Below, one piece after another: positions 45,899-58,701 of a stretch of 64,000 nucleotides of DNA (positions are counted from its first letter, which is position 1; every line of letters begins with the position of its first letter). The DNA lies in assembly GCF_030698125.1 (NCBI RefSeq), contig NZ_JAUYNV010000051.1, positions 1 to 64,000 of the forward strand, written 5' to 3'. The notes under the pieces were generated by a model that saw only the letters and a list, made by a program, of their open reading frames with translations, searched no databases and was not told the origin of the DNA. Position numbers and translations under genes: made by a program. Origin of the DNA: Methyloversatilis sp. (GTDB lineage Bacteria > Pseudomonadota > Gammaproteobacteria > Burkholderiales > Rhodocyclaceae).

Positions 45899-47263
45899 TC
45901 ACTTTCCGATGCAGAAGCGGGAGAAGATTTCGCCCAGAAGATCATCCGGCGTGAATTCGCCGGTGATGTCACCCAGGGCACGGTGGGCGAGCCGCAGTTC
46001 TTCGGCAAACAAATCCAGCTGCAAGACTTTGCCAGCGATACAGGTGCGCGCAACGTCCAGCCTGTCTATCGCCGTATCGAGCGCATGCAGGTGCCGGGCA
46101 CGGGCAGACAGCGCATCTTCCGCGCCGCCGTGCCAGCCGATGCAATCAAGCAAGGCTGTGCGAAGCAGGTCCAGTCCCATTCCATCGCGGGCAGACAGCC
46201 ATACCGAGACGACATCGCCCGCGCGCTCGGCGTGGGGCGAGTCATCGGTGAGATCTATCTTGTTGAATACGCGTATGCGCTTCAGCCCGTCCGGCAAGCC
46301 TTCGTCAATGCGCCGCGCCGCCGCATCGAACCCGGTCGTCGCGTCGATCAGGTGAACAACGGCATGCGCGCGATCGAGCTCGCGCTTCGTGCGGGCGATG
46401 CCGGCCTGCTCGACCGGATCAGTCGTGTCGCGCAGCCCCGCCGTGTCGATGATGTGAAGCGGTACGCCGTCGATCGAAATCAGCTCGCGCAAGGTGTCGC
46501 GCGTGGTGCCGGCGATATCGGTCACGATGGCACGGTCTTCCCCGGACAGCGCATTGAGCAGGCTCGACTTGCCGACGTTCGGCGCGCCCGCCAGCACGAC
46601 CGTCAGTCCATCGCGCAGCACCGCGCCGCAGCGCGCTCTTTCGCGCAACGCGCCGACCGCCCGCATCACGTCGTCGAGCTTGCGCCGGGCGCCCGACTGT
46701 TCGATGAATTCGACGTCTTCTTCGGGAAAGTCCAGCGTCGCCTCTACGAACAGTCGAAGATTGACCAGTGCGTCTTCCAGCTGATGAACGTGGCGCGAGA
46801 ACTCCCCGTCCAGCGAACGCATGGCCGAGCGCGCCGCCGACGACGTGCTGGCGTCGATAAGGTCTGCCACCGCTTCGGCCTGGGCCAGATCGATGCGGTC
46901 GTTCAGGAAAGCACGTTCGGTGAATTCGCCCGGGCGGGCAGGGCGGGCACCCAGTTCGAAGCAGCGTACGAGCACCGACTGCAGCACCGCACTGCCGCCA
47001 TGACCATGCAGCTCGAGCACATTCTCTCCGGTGTAGGACGCCGGCGCCGCGAACCACAGCGCGATGCCGTGATCCAGCACCGCGCTGTCGCCTGCCAGAA
47101 ACTTCAGGAAAGAAGCCTGGCGCGCAGGCGGCAGGCGCCCGAGCACGCCAAGTGCAACATCGGCCGCCCGGCTGCCGGACACCCGTACGACGCCGATGCC
47201 GCCTCGACCGGTCGCCGTGGCGATGGCTGCAATGGTGTCGCTGGGGTACCTGACTGGATGCAT
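45899..47263 (-). CDS. mnmE: tRNA modification GTPase MnmE
   Basis: A 454-residue protein: N-terminal folate-binding domain (DTIAAIATATGRGGIGVVRVSG), helical domain, an inserted G domain and the C-terminal tail CIGK whose Cys is characteristic. The G domain has GAPNVGKSSLLNAL, DIAGTTRDTL, DTAGLRDT and NKID. Partner of MnmG in U34 modification. ATG at 47263 (MHPVRYPSDTIAAIATA). Confidence 0.95.
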   Translation of the reverse strand: MHPVRYPSDTIAAIATATGRGGIGVVRVSGSRAADVALGVLGRLPPARQASFLKFLAGDSAVLDHGIALWFAAPASYTGENVLELHGHGGSAVLQSVLVRCFELGARPARPGEFTERAFLNDRIDLAQAEAVADLIDASTSSAARSAMRSLDGEFSRHVHQLEDALVNLRLFVEATLDFPEEDVEFIEQSGARRKLDDVMRAVGALRERARCGAVLRDGLTVVLAGAPNVGKSSLLNALSGEDRAIVTDIAGTTRDTLRELISIDGVPLHIIDTAGLRDTTDPVEQAGIARTKRELDRAHAVVHLIDATTGFDAAARRIDEGLPDGLKRIRVFNKIDLTDDSPHAERAGDVVSVWLSARDGMGLDLLRTALLDCIGWHGGAEDALSARARHLHALDTAIDRLDVARTCIAGKVLQLDLFAEELRLAHRALGDITGEFTPDDLLGEIFSRFCIGK

Positions 47264-47366
47264 GATCGGGGGTCCGTTAACGAAGAGGGCGCCGCGCCCA
47301 CAATACAACCCGTCGTGGGTGATTGCAGTCGCGGCGCCCTGGGCGCCGGAACGAAAGTCTGCGGGA

Positions 47367-49007
47367 TCAGGTTTTCGCGGTCTTGCCGCTTTCGATCATG
47401 CGGGTGATCTGCCACTGCTGGGCGATCGACAGCACATTGTTCACCACCCAGTACAGCACCAGGCCGGACGGGAAAAACAGGAACATGCCGGTGAATACGA
47501 TCGGCAGGAACAGCATCACCTTGGCCTGGATCGGGTCCGGCGGCGTCGGATTCAGCTTGGTCTGCACGAACATCGTGATACCCATGATGATGGGCAGAAC
47601 GAAGTAGGGATCCTTGATCGACAGGTCGGTAATCCAGCCAATCCACGGCGCGTTGCGCATTTCGACGCTGCCCAGCAGCACCCAGTACAGCGCAATGAAC
47701 ACCGGGATCTGCACCACGATGGGCAGGCAGCCGCCGAGCGGATTGATCTTTTCCGTCTTGTACAGCTCCATCATTTCCTGCTGCATGCGCATGCGATCGC
47801 CGCCGTGGCGCTCCTTGATCTGCTGCATGCGCGGCGTGACCACGCGAAGCTTGGCCATCGAACGATAACTGGCAGCGGACAGCGGGAAGAAGATGGCCTT
47901 GATCAAAATCGTCAACAGGATGATGGCCCAGCCCCAGTTGCCGACCATGTCGTGCAACTTCGCCAGTACCCAGTGCATCGGCGATGCGATGATGGTCAGG
48001 AAACCGTAATCGACCACCAGATCGAGGCCCGGCGCCAGCGCCACCAGATCCTCCTGGATCTGCGGGCCGGCGTAGAGCGGAACCTCGATCGACGAGGTGG
48101 CGCCCGGCGCTGCCGCAGCAAGCGGAACGACAACGCCTGCCGTGTACAGGTCATTGCCGACCTTGCGCGCGAAGAACTCGCGATCGGCGCCCTTCGGCGG
48201 CACGAAGGCACTGACGAAATAGTGCTGCACCAGCGCCACCCAGCCATCCGGCGCCTTGCTGACGAACTTGGCCGAATTGTCGGCGATGTCCGAAAAGTCG
48301 ATCTTCTGGTACTTGCCCTGATCGGTATAGAAGGCCGGGCCGGTGAAGGTACTCAGCATTGCATTGCCGCCGGCGGTGGGCTTGCCGTCGCGAAGCAGCT
48401 GGAAGTAGGCATGCGCACTGACCGGCGACTGCGAGGCATTCGCCACTTCGTAGCGGGTACCGATCTGGTAGCTGCCACGCGTGAAGGTGAGCACCTTGGT
48501 CACCGTTACGCCTTCGCCACCGGGCGCCGTCATGCGCAATTCGACCTTGTCCTGACCATCGGCCAGCGTCAATTCGCCTTCCGGCAGCTGGAACACCGTC
48601 TTGTGCGTCGGCAGCCCTTCACCGATCAGGCCGCTCTGCGCGTGATAGAGGTGGGCTCCGCCATTGTCGAGCAGCACGAAATTGCCGGTCGCCTCGGGGC
48701 CCGCCTTGTGCTGCAGCAGTTCGAGCCGGATGATTGAGCCACCCTCGGCCGACACATCGGCGATGAACAGATCGGTCACCACACGGGTCGCGGTCGTCTG
48801 CGCCACGACCGGCACGGCCGGTACATCGGTTGCGCCAGCCGGCGTACTCACGGTCGGCACCGGTGCCTGGGCACCCGGCGACTGCGCCACCGCGTCGGCA
48901 GCCGGTGCCACAGCGACCGGTGGCTGCGACTGCCGCTGCCAGCCGTCCCACAGCATGAACAGCGAAAACAGGAAAACGATCAACAGGGCGGAGCGTTGGG
49001 TATCCAT
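47367..49007 (-). CDS. yidC: Membrane protein insertase YidC
   Basis: A 546-residue inner-membrane insertase of the Gram-negative type. An N-terminal anchor (MDTQRSALLIVFLFSLFMLWDGWQ) precedes a linker, the large periplasmic beta-sandwich (about 90-340) and the five-helix core with LHDMVGNWGWAIILLTILIKA, LGGCLPIVVQIPVFIALYWVL and LYWVVNNVLSIAQQW. ATG at 49007; a longer frame upstream runs across yidD and is rejected. Confidence 0.95.
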   Translation of the reverse strand: MDTQRSALLIVFLFSLFMLWDGWQRQSQPPVAVAPAADAVAQSPGAQAPVPTVSTPAGATDVPAVPVVAQTTATRVVTDLFIADVSAEGGSIIRLELLQHKAGPEATGNFVLLDNGGAHLYHAQSGLIGEGLPTHKTVFQLPEGELTLADGQDKVELRMTAPGGEGVTVTKVLTFTRGSYQIGTRYEVANASQSPVSAHAYFQLLRDGKPTAGGNAMLSTFTGPAFYTDQGKYQKIDFSDIADNSAKFVSKAPDGWVALVQHYFVSAFVPPKGADREFFARKVGNDLYTAGVVVPLAAAAPGATSSIEVPLYAGPQIQEDLVALAPGLDLVVDYGFLTIIASPMHWVLAKLHDMVGNWGWAIILLTILIKAIFFPLSAASYRSMAKLRVVTPRMQQIKERHGGDRMRMQQEMMELYKTEKINPLGGCLPIVVQIPVFIALYWVLLGSVEMRNAPWIGWITDLSIKDPYFVLPIIMGITMFVQTKLNPTPPDPIQAKVMLFLPIVFTGMFLFFPSGLVLYWVVNNVLSIAQQWQITRMIESGKTAKT

Positions 49008-49078
49008 CTGGGGAATCGTCGGAAAAATGCGTCGTTGAGTGGAAAGCGATCGTGGAAGCGGCCGGGAAAACCCGGTGC

Positions 49079-49288
49079 TCAAGGCACCGGATCGTGCCCC
49101 CCGGGGTTCCACGGATGGCAGCGCGCAATGCGCCTGAGCGACAGCCAGCCGCCACGCAGGCTGCCATGGCGGCGGATCGCTTCGGTGGCGTATTCGGAAC
49201 AGCTGGGCAGAAAACGGCAGTTCGCGCCCAGCATGGGACTGATGGCGTAGCGATACACGGCAAGTACGGACAGCAGAAGACTTTTCAA
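49079..49288 (-). CDS. yidD: Membrane protein insertion efficiency factor YidD
   Basis: A 69-residue protein matching the YidD (DUF37) family: [31 protein letters not shown], then [20 protein letters not shown]. It overlaps the rnpA stop by four bases, the usual rpmH-rnpA-yidD-yidC order. Confidence 0.95.
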   Translation of the reverse strand: MKSLLLSVLAVYRYAISPMLGANCRFLPSCSEYATEAIRRHGSLRGGWLSLRRIARCHPWNPGGHDPVP

Positions 49289-49752
49289 CTGGCTGGCTCC
49301 GGAACAGGCGGCTTCCCGCTGGACGGCCCGGCATCGGGCGCTACGGCCGGCGGACGCATCCGGCCAAAAAGCTGGTCAAGTTCCGCCCGCAGCGCCTTGC
49401 GGTCCAGACCATCAGGCCGCGAATTCAGGCGCAGCACCAGGTCGAGTGGCCGCAATCCGGCTCGCGCGTGGCGGAATGCTTCGCGCGCCAGACGCTTGAC
49501 CAGATTGCGATCATGCGCGCGTTTAAGGTGCCGCTTTGCGACCACAACACCCAGACGCGGTCCGGTCTCGGCATCCGGTCCGGACGCTTTGACCGGACCG
49601 TGATGGATCACGAAATGACGACTGCGCTGTGTGCGCCGTAAAGCAAAAACGGATGAAAACTCATCCGTTTTTCTGAGCCGGAATACCGGGCGGAAACTGA
49701 ACGTTCCTCGCGGCGGTTTTTCGGGTAGTTCTGCCGTGCCTGCCTCGCTCAC
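49285..49752 (-). CDS. rnpA: Ribonuclease P protein component
   Basis: A 155-residue protein with the RnpA core [27 protein letters not shown] and the RNR-type motif [18 protein letters not shown] that contacts the RNase P RNA. It matures tRNA 5' ends. It is longer than the usual 115-120 residues through an N-terminal leader of about 20 and a Pro-rich C-terminal tail ([22 protein letters not shown]). Confidence 0.9.
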   Translation of the reverse strand: MSEAGTAELPEKPPRGTFSFRPVFRLRKTDEFSSVFALRRTQRSRHFVIHHGPVKASGPDAETGPRLGVVVAKRHLKRAHDRNLVKRLAREAFRHARAGLRPLDLVLRLNSRPDGLDRKALRAELDQLFGRMRPPAVAPDAGPSSGKPPVPEPAS

Positions 49753-49845
49753 GTTGCATTTACCATCCGGCCTGCTGCCGGATGGCAGACGACCGGACGA
49801 TTACAGACATGGTGGAGCGGGTGCGGCTGAAAATATCGGACTGCT

Positions 49846-49980
49846 TTAAACCGCGAGCCGGACGCGGCCCTTGGCGCGACGTGCTCGGATGACGGCGCGA
49901 CCACCGCGGGTGCGCATGCGTTCGAGGAAACCGTGGGTGCGGGCACGGCGGACAGATGACGGCTGGTATGTGCGTTTCAT
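49846..49980 (-). CDS. rpmH: 50S ribosomal protein L34
   Basis: The 44-residue [22 protein letters not shown] followed by the basic [11 protein letters not shown] end is a standard L34. ATG at 49980. The neighbouring dnaA is divergent, as in most proteobacteria. Confidence 0.97.
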   Translation of the reverse strand: MKRTYQPSSVRRARTHGFLERMRTRGGRAVIRARRAKGRVRLAV

Positions 49981-50071
49981 GGCCTGCTCACTAGGTATAC
50001 GGAAAAGCCCGCGATTACAGCGCAACAACCGCGCCTTGTCAATCGCCCCGCAACGGCGCGGGTTTGGCCGG

Positions 50072-50080
50072 TGTGGATAA
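50072..50080 (-). promoter_or_regulatory. DnaA box between rpmH and dnaA
   Basis: TGTGGATAA, the reverse complement of the perfect R box TTATCCACA, in the 240-base divergent rpmH/dnaA region. It may autoregulate dnaA. Confidence 0.75.
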
Positions 50081-50222
50081 GCAGGGCTGAAAGCGCTAGA
50101 CTCCGTCACTCAAAACAGCTGGCAAAAGCGGACCCGGGCCACCGGTCACCGCAGTACCCGGAACACCGCAAAGAGGCGATCCCTCAATACGGATCGACTG
50201 TTCCGGGTCAGGTCACAAAGCT

Positions 50223-51734
50223 GTGCCACACCCCCTAGAAATCGACCCGGCGACCTCGCAGACCATGATGCAACAGTTTTGGGCAGTCTGCCTCAGCCGC
50301 TTCGAGCAGGAACTTCCCGCGCAACAATTTCACACCTGGATCAAAGGCTTGCGCATCGATCCGTGCGCAGATGCCGAAACCGAATCACTGGCGCTGGTCG
50401 CCCCGAACCGTTTCGTCCTGCAATGGGTGCGCGAGCGCTATGTGTCGCGCATCGAAGCACTGGGTCTCGAATATTTCTCGCAACCCGTATCCGTGCGCCT
50501 GAGTCTGCCCCAGTCAGGCAGCCAGGCGAGTGACGCTGCCGACGCACCCATTCTGGTGCCGTCTTCGCCGGAAGCACCCCGTGTGCGCCAGACGCATCTG
50601 CGTGCAGACGGTGAAGAAACCACCCGCGTCACGCCGCCTGCCATCATCAAGTCAAATGGCGACGCGCAGTCCGACCGCAACGAACGCAACCGCGGCCGGC
50701 CTGATGAACGCGACCGCTCGCGCCTGAACCCGGGTTTCACCTTCGACAACCTGGTCACCGGCCGCGCCAACGAACTGGCGCGCGCAGCTGCCATACAGGT
50801 CGCGCAGAACCCGGGCATGTCGTACAACCCCATCTTCATCTACGGTGGTGTCGGCTTGGGCAAGACGCACATGGTGCACGCGCTGGGCAACGAGGTGATG
50901 CGGCACAACCCTGACGCGGTCGTCCGCTACGTGCATGCCGACGACTACTACGCCGACGTGGTGCGCGCCTACCAGCAGAAGAGCTTCGACGCCTTCAAGC
51001 GCTACTACCGCTCGCTCGACGTGCTGCTGATCGACGACATCCAGTTCTTCAACAACAAGACGCGCACGCAGGAAGAGTTTTTCTACGCGTTCAATGCGCT
51101 GACCGACGGCAAGAAGCAGATCGTCATCACCTGTGACACTTATCCGAAGAACATCCAGGGCGTCGAAGAGCGCCTGACGACGCGCTTCGGCTGGGGGCTC
51201 ACGGTGCAGATCGAGCCACCCGAACTCGAAATGCGGGTGGCCATCCTGAAGAAGAAGGCCGAGATGGAACGCGTGAAGGTGGGTGACGACGTCGCCTTCC
51301 TGGTCGCCAAGAACATCCGCAGCAATGTGCGCGAGCTCGAAGGCGCGCTGAAGAAGATCATCGCCTTCGCCCACTTCCACACCGTGCCGATCACCCTGGA
51401 AGTGGCCCGCGAGGCGCTGAAGGACCTGCTGGGCGCACACAACCGGCAGATCACGCTCGAATTCATCCAGAAGACCGTCGCCGACTATTTCAAGATCAAG
51501 GTGTCGGAGATGTATTCGAAGAAGCGCACGCGTGCCATCGCGCGGCCGCGCCAGGTCGCCATGTGGCTGGCCAAGGACCTGACGCCCGAAAGCTACCCGG
51601 CGATCGGCGAAGCGTTCGGCGGGCGCGACCATACGACCGTGCTGCATGCCTGCCGCACCATTGCCGACCTGAGGCTGAAGGACGAAGTGCTCAATCATGA
51701 CCTGCACGTGCTCGTGCAGACCTTGCGCAAATAG
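50223..51734 (+). CDS. dnaA: Chromosomal replication initiator DnaA
   Basis: A 503-residue initiator. Domain I (about 15-95, [23 protein letters not shown]) is followed by a charged linker. The AAA+ domain has Walker A GGVGLGKT (208-215) and Walker [10 protein letters not shown], and the C-terminal helix-turn-helix carries the signature [15 protein letters not shown] that reads DnaA boxes. The reading begins at GTG 50223; ATG at 50265 or 50268 (MMQQFWAVC) is a plausible alternative start giving 488-489 residues. Confidence 0.97.
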   Translation: MPHPLEIDPATSQTMMQQFWAVCLSRFEQELPAQQFHTWIKGLRIDPCADAETESLALVAPNRFVLQWVRERYVSRIEALGLEYFSQPVSVRLSLPQSGSQASDAADAPILVPSSPEAPRVRQTHLRADGEETTRVTPPAIIKSNGDAQSDRNERNRGRPDERDRSRLNPGFTFDNLVTGRANELARAAAIQVAQNPGMSYNPIFIYGGVGLGKTHMVHALGNEVMRHNPDAVVRYVHADDYYADVVRAYQQKSFDAFKRYYRSLDVLLIDDIQFFNNKTRTQEEFFYAFNALTDGKKQIVITCDTYPKNIQGVEERLTTRFGWGLTVQIEPPELEMRVAILKKKAEMERVKVGDDVAFLVAKNIRSNVRELEGALKKIIAFAHFHTVPITLEVAREALKDLLGAHNRQITLEFIQKTVADYFKIKVSEMYSKKRTRAIARPRQVAMWLAKDLTPESYPAIGEAFGGRDHTTVLHACRTIADLRLKDEVLNHDLHVLVQTLRK

Positions 51735-51988
51735 CCGGAAAACGCCACAGGAAGGGTGTGGATGAAACGGTATTGAAGCTGTACGGATAAACAGGCGTTG
51801 AAACGTGTATGGCCGCTGTGGATAAGCGGGGTGTTTTCAGCGGGTCACGTTTTCATCCACATTTGTTCAAGCGCAGAAATGGCAGTTGTACAGACAACGA
51901 TACATACTGCAAGCAACTGAAAATAATAAGAATTAATGTGTTATCCACAGAAAATGGTCGACGTTAACGGTTTACAGAGGTTTATAAA
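51735..51988. other. oriC: Replication origin (oriC) region between dnaA and dnaN
   Basis: This 254-base intergenic region holds perfect DnaA boxes at 51817-51825 (minus orientation) and 51941-51949 (plus), with near matches at 51757-51765 (TGTGGATGA) and 51853-51861 (TCATCCACA). An A/T-rich segment (GAAAATAATAAGAATTAATG, around 51918-51939) next to the perfect box could be the unwinding element. It also contains the dnaN promoter. Confidence 0.85.
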
Positions 51989-53098
51989 ATGCTCTTAATG
52001 AAGATAGAACGCGAACAGCTGCTGCGTCCGCTGCAGTCGGTCAGCGGCATCGTCGAGAAGCGCCACACCCTGCCGATCCTGTCCAACGTCCTGATCGAAA
52101 CCGAGGGCGATGCGCTCACGCTGCTGGCCACCGACATCGAAATCCAGATCCGTACCCGGACCACCGGCAGCATCAGCGCCGCCCAGCCGGCAGCGCTGAC
52201 GGTCGCCGCCCGCAAGCTGCAGGACATCCTGCGTGCCCTGCCGGAAGGGCAGGAGGTGAGCCTCGACGCCGACGACCGCAAGCTCACGGTGCGCTGCGGC
52301 AAGAGCCGCTTCACGCTGCAGACGCTGCCGGCGCAGGACTACCCGCGCATGCAGGTCGCCGAGGGCGAAACCGTCAAGCTCAGCCTGACCCAGCGCAAGC
52401 TCAAGCGGCTGCTGTCGCTGGTGCAGTACTCGATGGCCCAGCAGGACATCCGCTACTACCTGAACGGCCTGCTGCTGGCCGTTGGCAGCGAGGAACTGCG
52501 GCTGGTCGCAACCGACGGCCACCGTCTGGCCTACGTGTCCGAAGCGCTGCCCGGCGTGACCGACAAGCTCGACGTGATCCTGCCGCGCAAGACCGTGCTC
52601 GAACTGTCGCGCCAGCTGGCCGACACCGACGACCCGGTCGACATCGAACTGGGCGGCAACCAGGCGCGCCTGCGCTTCGGCTCGGTCGAGCTCATTTCGA
52701 AGCTGATCGACGGCAAGTTTCCCGACTACGAACGCGTGATTCCGAAGGACCACCCGAAGGAAATCATGCTGCAGCGCGCGTCCTTCCTGCCGGCATTGCA
52801 GCGTGCCGCCATCCTGACCAACGAAAAGTTCAAGGGTGTGCGCGTCGTGCTGTCGTCCGGCCTGCTCAAGCTCATTTCGAGCAATGCCGAACAGGAAGAG
52901 GCGCAGGAAGAGCTGGAGGTCGATTACACCGGCGACGCCCTCGACATCGGATTCAACGTGAGCTACCTGCTCGACGTGCTCGGCAACGTGGCCGGCGACA
53001 CACTGAGCCTGCGCCTGAATGACGGCAACAGCAGCGCGCTGATCACGCTGCCCGGCACCGACGGCTTCAAGTACGTCGTGATGCCGATGCGCGTGTAA
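51989..53098 (+). CDS. dnaN: DNA polymerase III beta sliding clamp
   Basis: A 369-residue clamp made of three similar domains: RPLQSVSGIVEKRHTLPILSNVLIE at the start, then LTQRKLKRLLSLVQYSMAQQDIRYYLNGLLL and ATDGHRLA, ending in the hydrophobic VVMPMRV that forms part of the client pocket. ATG at 51989 has an AGAGG site; ATG at 51998 is possible. Confidence 0.97.
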   Translation: MLLMKIEREQLLRPLQSVSGIVEKRHTLPILSNVLIETEGDALTLLATDIEIQIRTRTTGSISAAQPAALTVAARKLQDILRALPEGQEVSLDADDRKLTVRCGKSRFTLQTLPAQDYPRMQVAEGETVKLSLTQRKLKRLLSLVQYSMAQQDIRYYLNGLLLAVGSEELRLVATDGHRLAYVSEALPGVTDKLDVILPRKTVLELSRQLADTDDPVDIELGGNQARLRFGSVELISKLIDGKFPDYERVIPKDHPKEIMLQRASFLPALQRAAILTNEKFKGVRVVLSSGLLKLISSNAEQEEAQEELEVDYTGDALDIGFNVSYLLDVLGNVAGDTLSLRLNDGNSSALITLPGTDGFKYVVMPMRV

Positions 53099-53152
53099 GC
53101 CGCGCTGCCTGCACCACCGCCCGGCCTTCGCGCCGGGCTTCGTGTTTTTTGA

Positions 53153-55696
<2,544 letters not shown>

Positions 55697-55764
55697 TCTG
55701 TCGGATGCCTCAGGAAGTGAATTTTCCGCCAAGTGAGTGAGAGATAACTGCCACCGATAATGAC

Positions 55765-55788
55765 GAAAAGCTCCCTAGGGAGCTTTTC
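55765..55788 (+). terminator. Intrinsic terminator after gyrB
   Basis: Perfect 11-base stem GAAAAGCTCCC with GGGAGCTTTTC around TA, followed by TCTTTTC. It marks the end of the dnaA-dnaN-gyrB block and the start of the accessory island. Confidence 0.9.
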
Positions 55789-56093
55789 TCTTTTCTGAAC
55801 TGTATCTTATCGAACTGTGCTGCCCACTCTCTCAATTGCGACGGCGGCATGGCCCTCTCATTGGGTGGCCGTAATTCGGCCTTACGGACGTTGGGCTGGT
55901 GCGTCACCAACGGCTACAAGGTGCCGACTAGCCGCCGCACAGCAGTGGTTCGAACGGGCGATGCAGCCACCGTGAACACTCTCTAGACCGCCCCTTACAC
56001 AAGTAAACAGGGGGCGTCAGCGCACCCGACGTGGACAACTCATTGTCATCCTGTTATACGCATTGCATCTACGAAGCGATATTCGAGCAGCAA
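55789..56093. other. Gene-free stretch between gyrB terminator and island
   Basis: About 300 bases with no convincing frame, RNA gene or repeat. A GTG-initiated extension of the next gene begins at 56031. The base composition drops after about 56040, suggesting the island border lies here; no direct repeat marking an integration site was spotted. Confidence 0.4.
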
Positions 56094-56777
56094 ATGACGA
56101 TTGACGACATCAAGAAAATGCTCGACTCCGGGATGATCGCGCCTACCGACGAGGATATTGTCGAGAAAGGTCAAATGGCCTCTCCGAAGGGAGGTCATGT
56201 TGAGTATCAACTGCATCATGGGTGGGACCCCGCAAAAGCCCACGTTTGCGACAAGACCTGGGGCGTCTTCAACGTCGAGTTGATGCGCTTCATTAAGTGC
56301 CAAGCCTACGACGACGGACAGCTAAGGGCAGTGTTAGACCAAATCCAGATCGATGACAGTCATTGGAACTGGCTGACAAAATCGCTGTTTCATAAAAGCG
56401 CCGAATATGACTGGTTTTTCTTGATGGCGGAGGGATACCCTCAAGGAGCTTGCCTTATTTACCACCCTAAGCCTAGTGCGATTGCCAGTGGCGATATCTT
56501 CTATATCGAATATGTAGCTGCGGCGCCTTGGAATCGTGACAATCCGATGAGCGGCCGCACCTTTAAAGGGATTGCAACGATTCTCCTGCGCTATGCAACG
56601 AACTACGCGCGGAGGGAGTTGAAATTGAGATTCGGCTTTTCTCTCCACGCGCTGCCCAAGGCTATCGCCTTTTACCGTGGTATCGGTATGGTTGAACATC
56701 CGCCGGGAAATAAGGACAACCTTTCCTATTTCGAGATGCCGGAAGTCTCCGCATCTAAGTTCGCAGGGGCGGCGTAA
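56094..56777 (+). CDS. GNAT-like acetyltransferase-fold protein
   Basis: A 227-residue protein (from ATG 56094; GTG at 56031 would add 21 residues). The C-terminal half reads as a GNAT fold: FYIEYVAAAPWNR (strand 4 region), then FKGIATILLRYATNYA (helix after the pantetheine loop, although the canonical RxxGxG/A loop is weak), then LHALPKAIAFYRGIGM, the classical end motif. The N-terminal half (IDDIKKMLDSGMI) is unassigned. It ends one codon before the metallopeptidase gene, so the two are cotranscribed. Lower GC than gyrB. Confidence 0.6.
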   Translation: MTIDDIKKMLDSGMIAPTDEDIVEKGQMASPKGGHVEYQLHHGWDPAKAHVCDKTWGVFNVELMRFIKCQAYDDGQLRAVLDQIQIDDSHWNWLTKSLFHKSAEYDWFFLMAEGYPQGACLIYHPKPSAIASGDIFYIEYVAAAPWNRDNPMSGRTFKGIATILLRYATNYARRELKLRFGFSLHALPKAIAFYRGIGMVEHPPGNKDNLSYFEMPEVSASKFAGAA

Positions 56778-57635
56778 ATGGCGAGCGACATTAAGTTCGA
56801 AGATTTTCCGGCATCGCCGACCGGATTTCTCAACGCATATGATTTTTACGATTCCTTTCTGAAGTGCGAGGTACTCGCAAAGCAGGTCCCAAGAAAAGAA
56901 CTCGGTCAAAACCCGGACTACTCTTTCTACCAGCTACTGAAGGAAATTCACTCAGCTAAGTCAGACAACCCTGCCCTCTTCCGCAAGAGAACTGACGCCG
57001 AGGAGGCACTGACGAGATTGTGGCTATCTAGGGCCAGAGAGAAAGCAAATCTGTTCGCTGCGTACAACGAGGTTCCAACCTTTCCGGGACTATCGTCTGA
57101 TGACCTCGTGAAGATAGGGAAAGCAAGCAGCGACGAGAGCAACCTGATTAAGATCGACCGTATTCTCCTTGATCTCGGCATTGTCTTAGTTTATGAGCGA
57201 TCGATTCCAGGAATGAAGCTAGATGGGGCAGTCTTCCGCTTGGGAACGGGAAACCCTGCGATTGCCCTCAGCCTTCGATATCCGAGGCTAGACCATTTTT
57301 GGTTCACGCTGATGCACGAGCTGGCACACGTTAGCCTCCACAGCGACACGCTCGGCACTCCGATCCTTGATGACATGGATGTGCAAACTGGAGACCTCAT
57401 CGAGAGGCAAGCTGATCGGCTGGCCAACGCGTCATTGATTAGTAGGAGCGCATGGAGAAGTTGCCAAGCCATGTACTCACAAAATGATAACGAAGTGCGC
57501 AGTTTCGCTGCCCAAGTAGGGGTGCACCCGGCTATCGTGGCGGGCCGTATCCGAAACGACTTGAATCGGTACGATCTTTTTTCCAAGATCATCCACGCTG
57601 TGGACGTTAGAAAGATATTGCTCGGCGATGAATAA
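56778..57635 (+). CDS. ImmA/IrrE-family metallopeptidase
   Basis: A 285-residue protein with the zinc site HELAH at 180-184 in FWFTLMHELAHVSLHSD. The preceding lines (ILLDLGIVLVYERSIPGMKLDGAVFRL) are typical of ImmA/IrrE proteases, which cut repressors in response to DNA damage or phage. No helix-turn-helix is visible at its N-terminus, so it probably acts on a partner regulator elsewhere. A C-terminal helical part (about 205-285) contains VHPAIVAGRIRNDL, common in this family. Overlaps the next gene by eight bases. Confidence 0.8.
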   Translation: MASDIKFEDFPASPTGFLNAYDFYDSFLKCEVLAKQVPRKELGQNPDYSFYQLLKEIHSAKSDNPALFRKRTDAEEALTRLWLSRAREKANLFAAYNEVPTFPGLSSDDLVKIGKASSDESNLIKIDRILLDLGIVLVYERSIPGMKLDGAVFRLGTGNPAIALSLRYPRLDHFWFTLMHELAHVSLHSDTLGTPILDDMDVQTGDLIERQADRLANASLISRSAWRSCQAMYSQNDNEVRSFAAQVGVHPAIVAGRIRNDLNRYDLFSKIIHAVDVRKILLGDE

Positions 57636-58701
57636 CTACGTTCCGTTCCTCAAGCTTAAGGTCAATGAAGTTGGCGCGCTGAGCGCTCTCCGCAGCGAGA
57701 TAAAGGAAAACCTAGTCCCCTTCTTCGACCTTCCTAAACAAAAGGACGGGGCCACCACGGAAGATTTTCAAAGGCTGGTTGAGAAGAGCGCCCGCAGTGC
57801 GAAGAAGAATTTGAAGGATTTCAAGACCTTCTTTCTCGATAACTTCGACATAGACGACGGCATCGTTATAAATGGGCGAAGTAACTACGCCTTTGTCATC
57901 GATAGTTTTTCAGATCTACATTTCGTACCAGTGATCGGTCTAGACAGATCGCCTGAGAGGAACAAGGTGGTCTTCGACGACAAGAAAGCAGGGATCATCA
58001 AGTCGGATTCCGTCGCACTTCGCCTGCTCGCAGAGGACTTTGAAAGCTTCGACTTGGTCGAAGGTGAGCTCGCCCACTTAATGAACGACGCTTCGAGTCT
58101 ATTTGAGCATCAGGTGCTGATACTTGATAACAGGGTGTGCACTAACATCAACGTTCCTGAGCGAGTAAACCAAATCGTTCAGTTCATTATAGATAGCGCC
58201 AAGAAGTTCACTTTTTTCTCGACGATCATTACCGGCTCATCCATTCCTGCCTCGATAAAGGATGTGCTCGAAATCGAGTCGGAAGCGACTCAAGATAGAA
58301 ACGAGCTCACGATCTACCGTGAAGCGGCGAGTGAGCTCAAGAACAGTCATCTTTTCTTGGGCGACTACACGATTGTCAGCCCCCTCTACTCAGAATTCAC
58401 TATCCCACCGGCCGCTATGCTCAACGTTATGGCGCCGAAAATCATCTACTCCTTCGACCGCCTCCACTATGTTGCACGAGGAGGGGCACTTAAGAGTCAC
58501 GCCCGTGGAAATATGCAGTACAACGACATCGCCAACCACCTTGTCTCGAAGGCATTCTATCGCGGCCCGGAATACTCATTCGGCGATGCGTTCTTGCACG
58601 AGAAGGCGCAGTACAAGGGAACAACGGTTACTCCCAGCAGCATTTTGAAGCCTACGATCAATGCCCATATAACCTATATGGTGCGGAGCTTCGTTGCCTG
58701 A
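57628..58701 (+). CDS. Beta-family (sce7725-like) protein
   Basis: A 357-residue protein opening YVPFLKLKVNEVGALSAL, then LVPFFDLPKQKDG. This is the pattern of the phage T4 beta-protein family (Beta_protein), to which the sce7725 group also appears to belong. The function is not established. It is translationally coupled to the metallopeptidase gene and convergent, with a 28-base overlap, to the sce7726-like gene; sce7725 and sce7726 families are known to occur as neighbours. A defence or DNA-processing role is inference from that. Confidence 0.65.
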   Translation: MNNYVPFLKLKVNEVGALSALRSEIKENLVPFFDLPKQKDGATTEDFQRLVEKSARSAKKNLKDFKTFFLDNFDIDDGIVINGRSNYAFVIDSFSDLHFVPVIGLDRSPERNKVVFDDKKAGIIKSDSVALRLLAEDFESFDLVEGELAHLMNDASSLFEHQVLILDNRVCTNINVPERVNQIVQFIIDSAKKFTFFSTIITGSSIPASIKDVLEIESEATQDRNELTIYREAASELKNSHLFLGDYTIVSPLYSEFTIPPAAMLNVMAPKIIYSFDRLHYVARGGALKSHARGNMQYNDIANHLVSKAFYRGPEYSFGDAFLHEKAQYKGTTVTPSSILKPTINAHITYMVRSFVA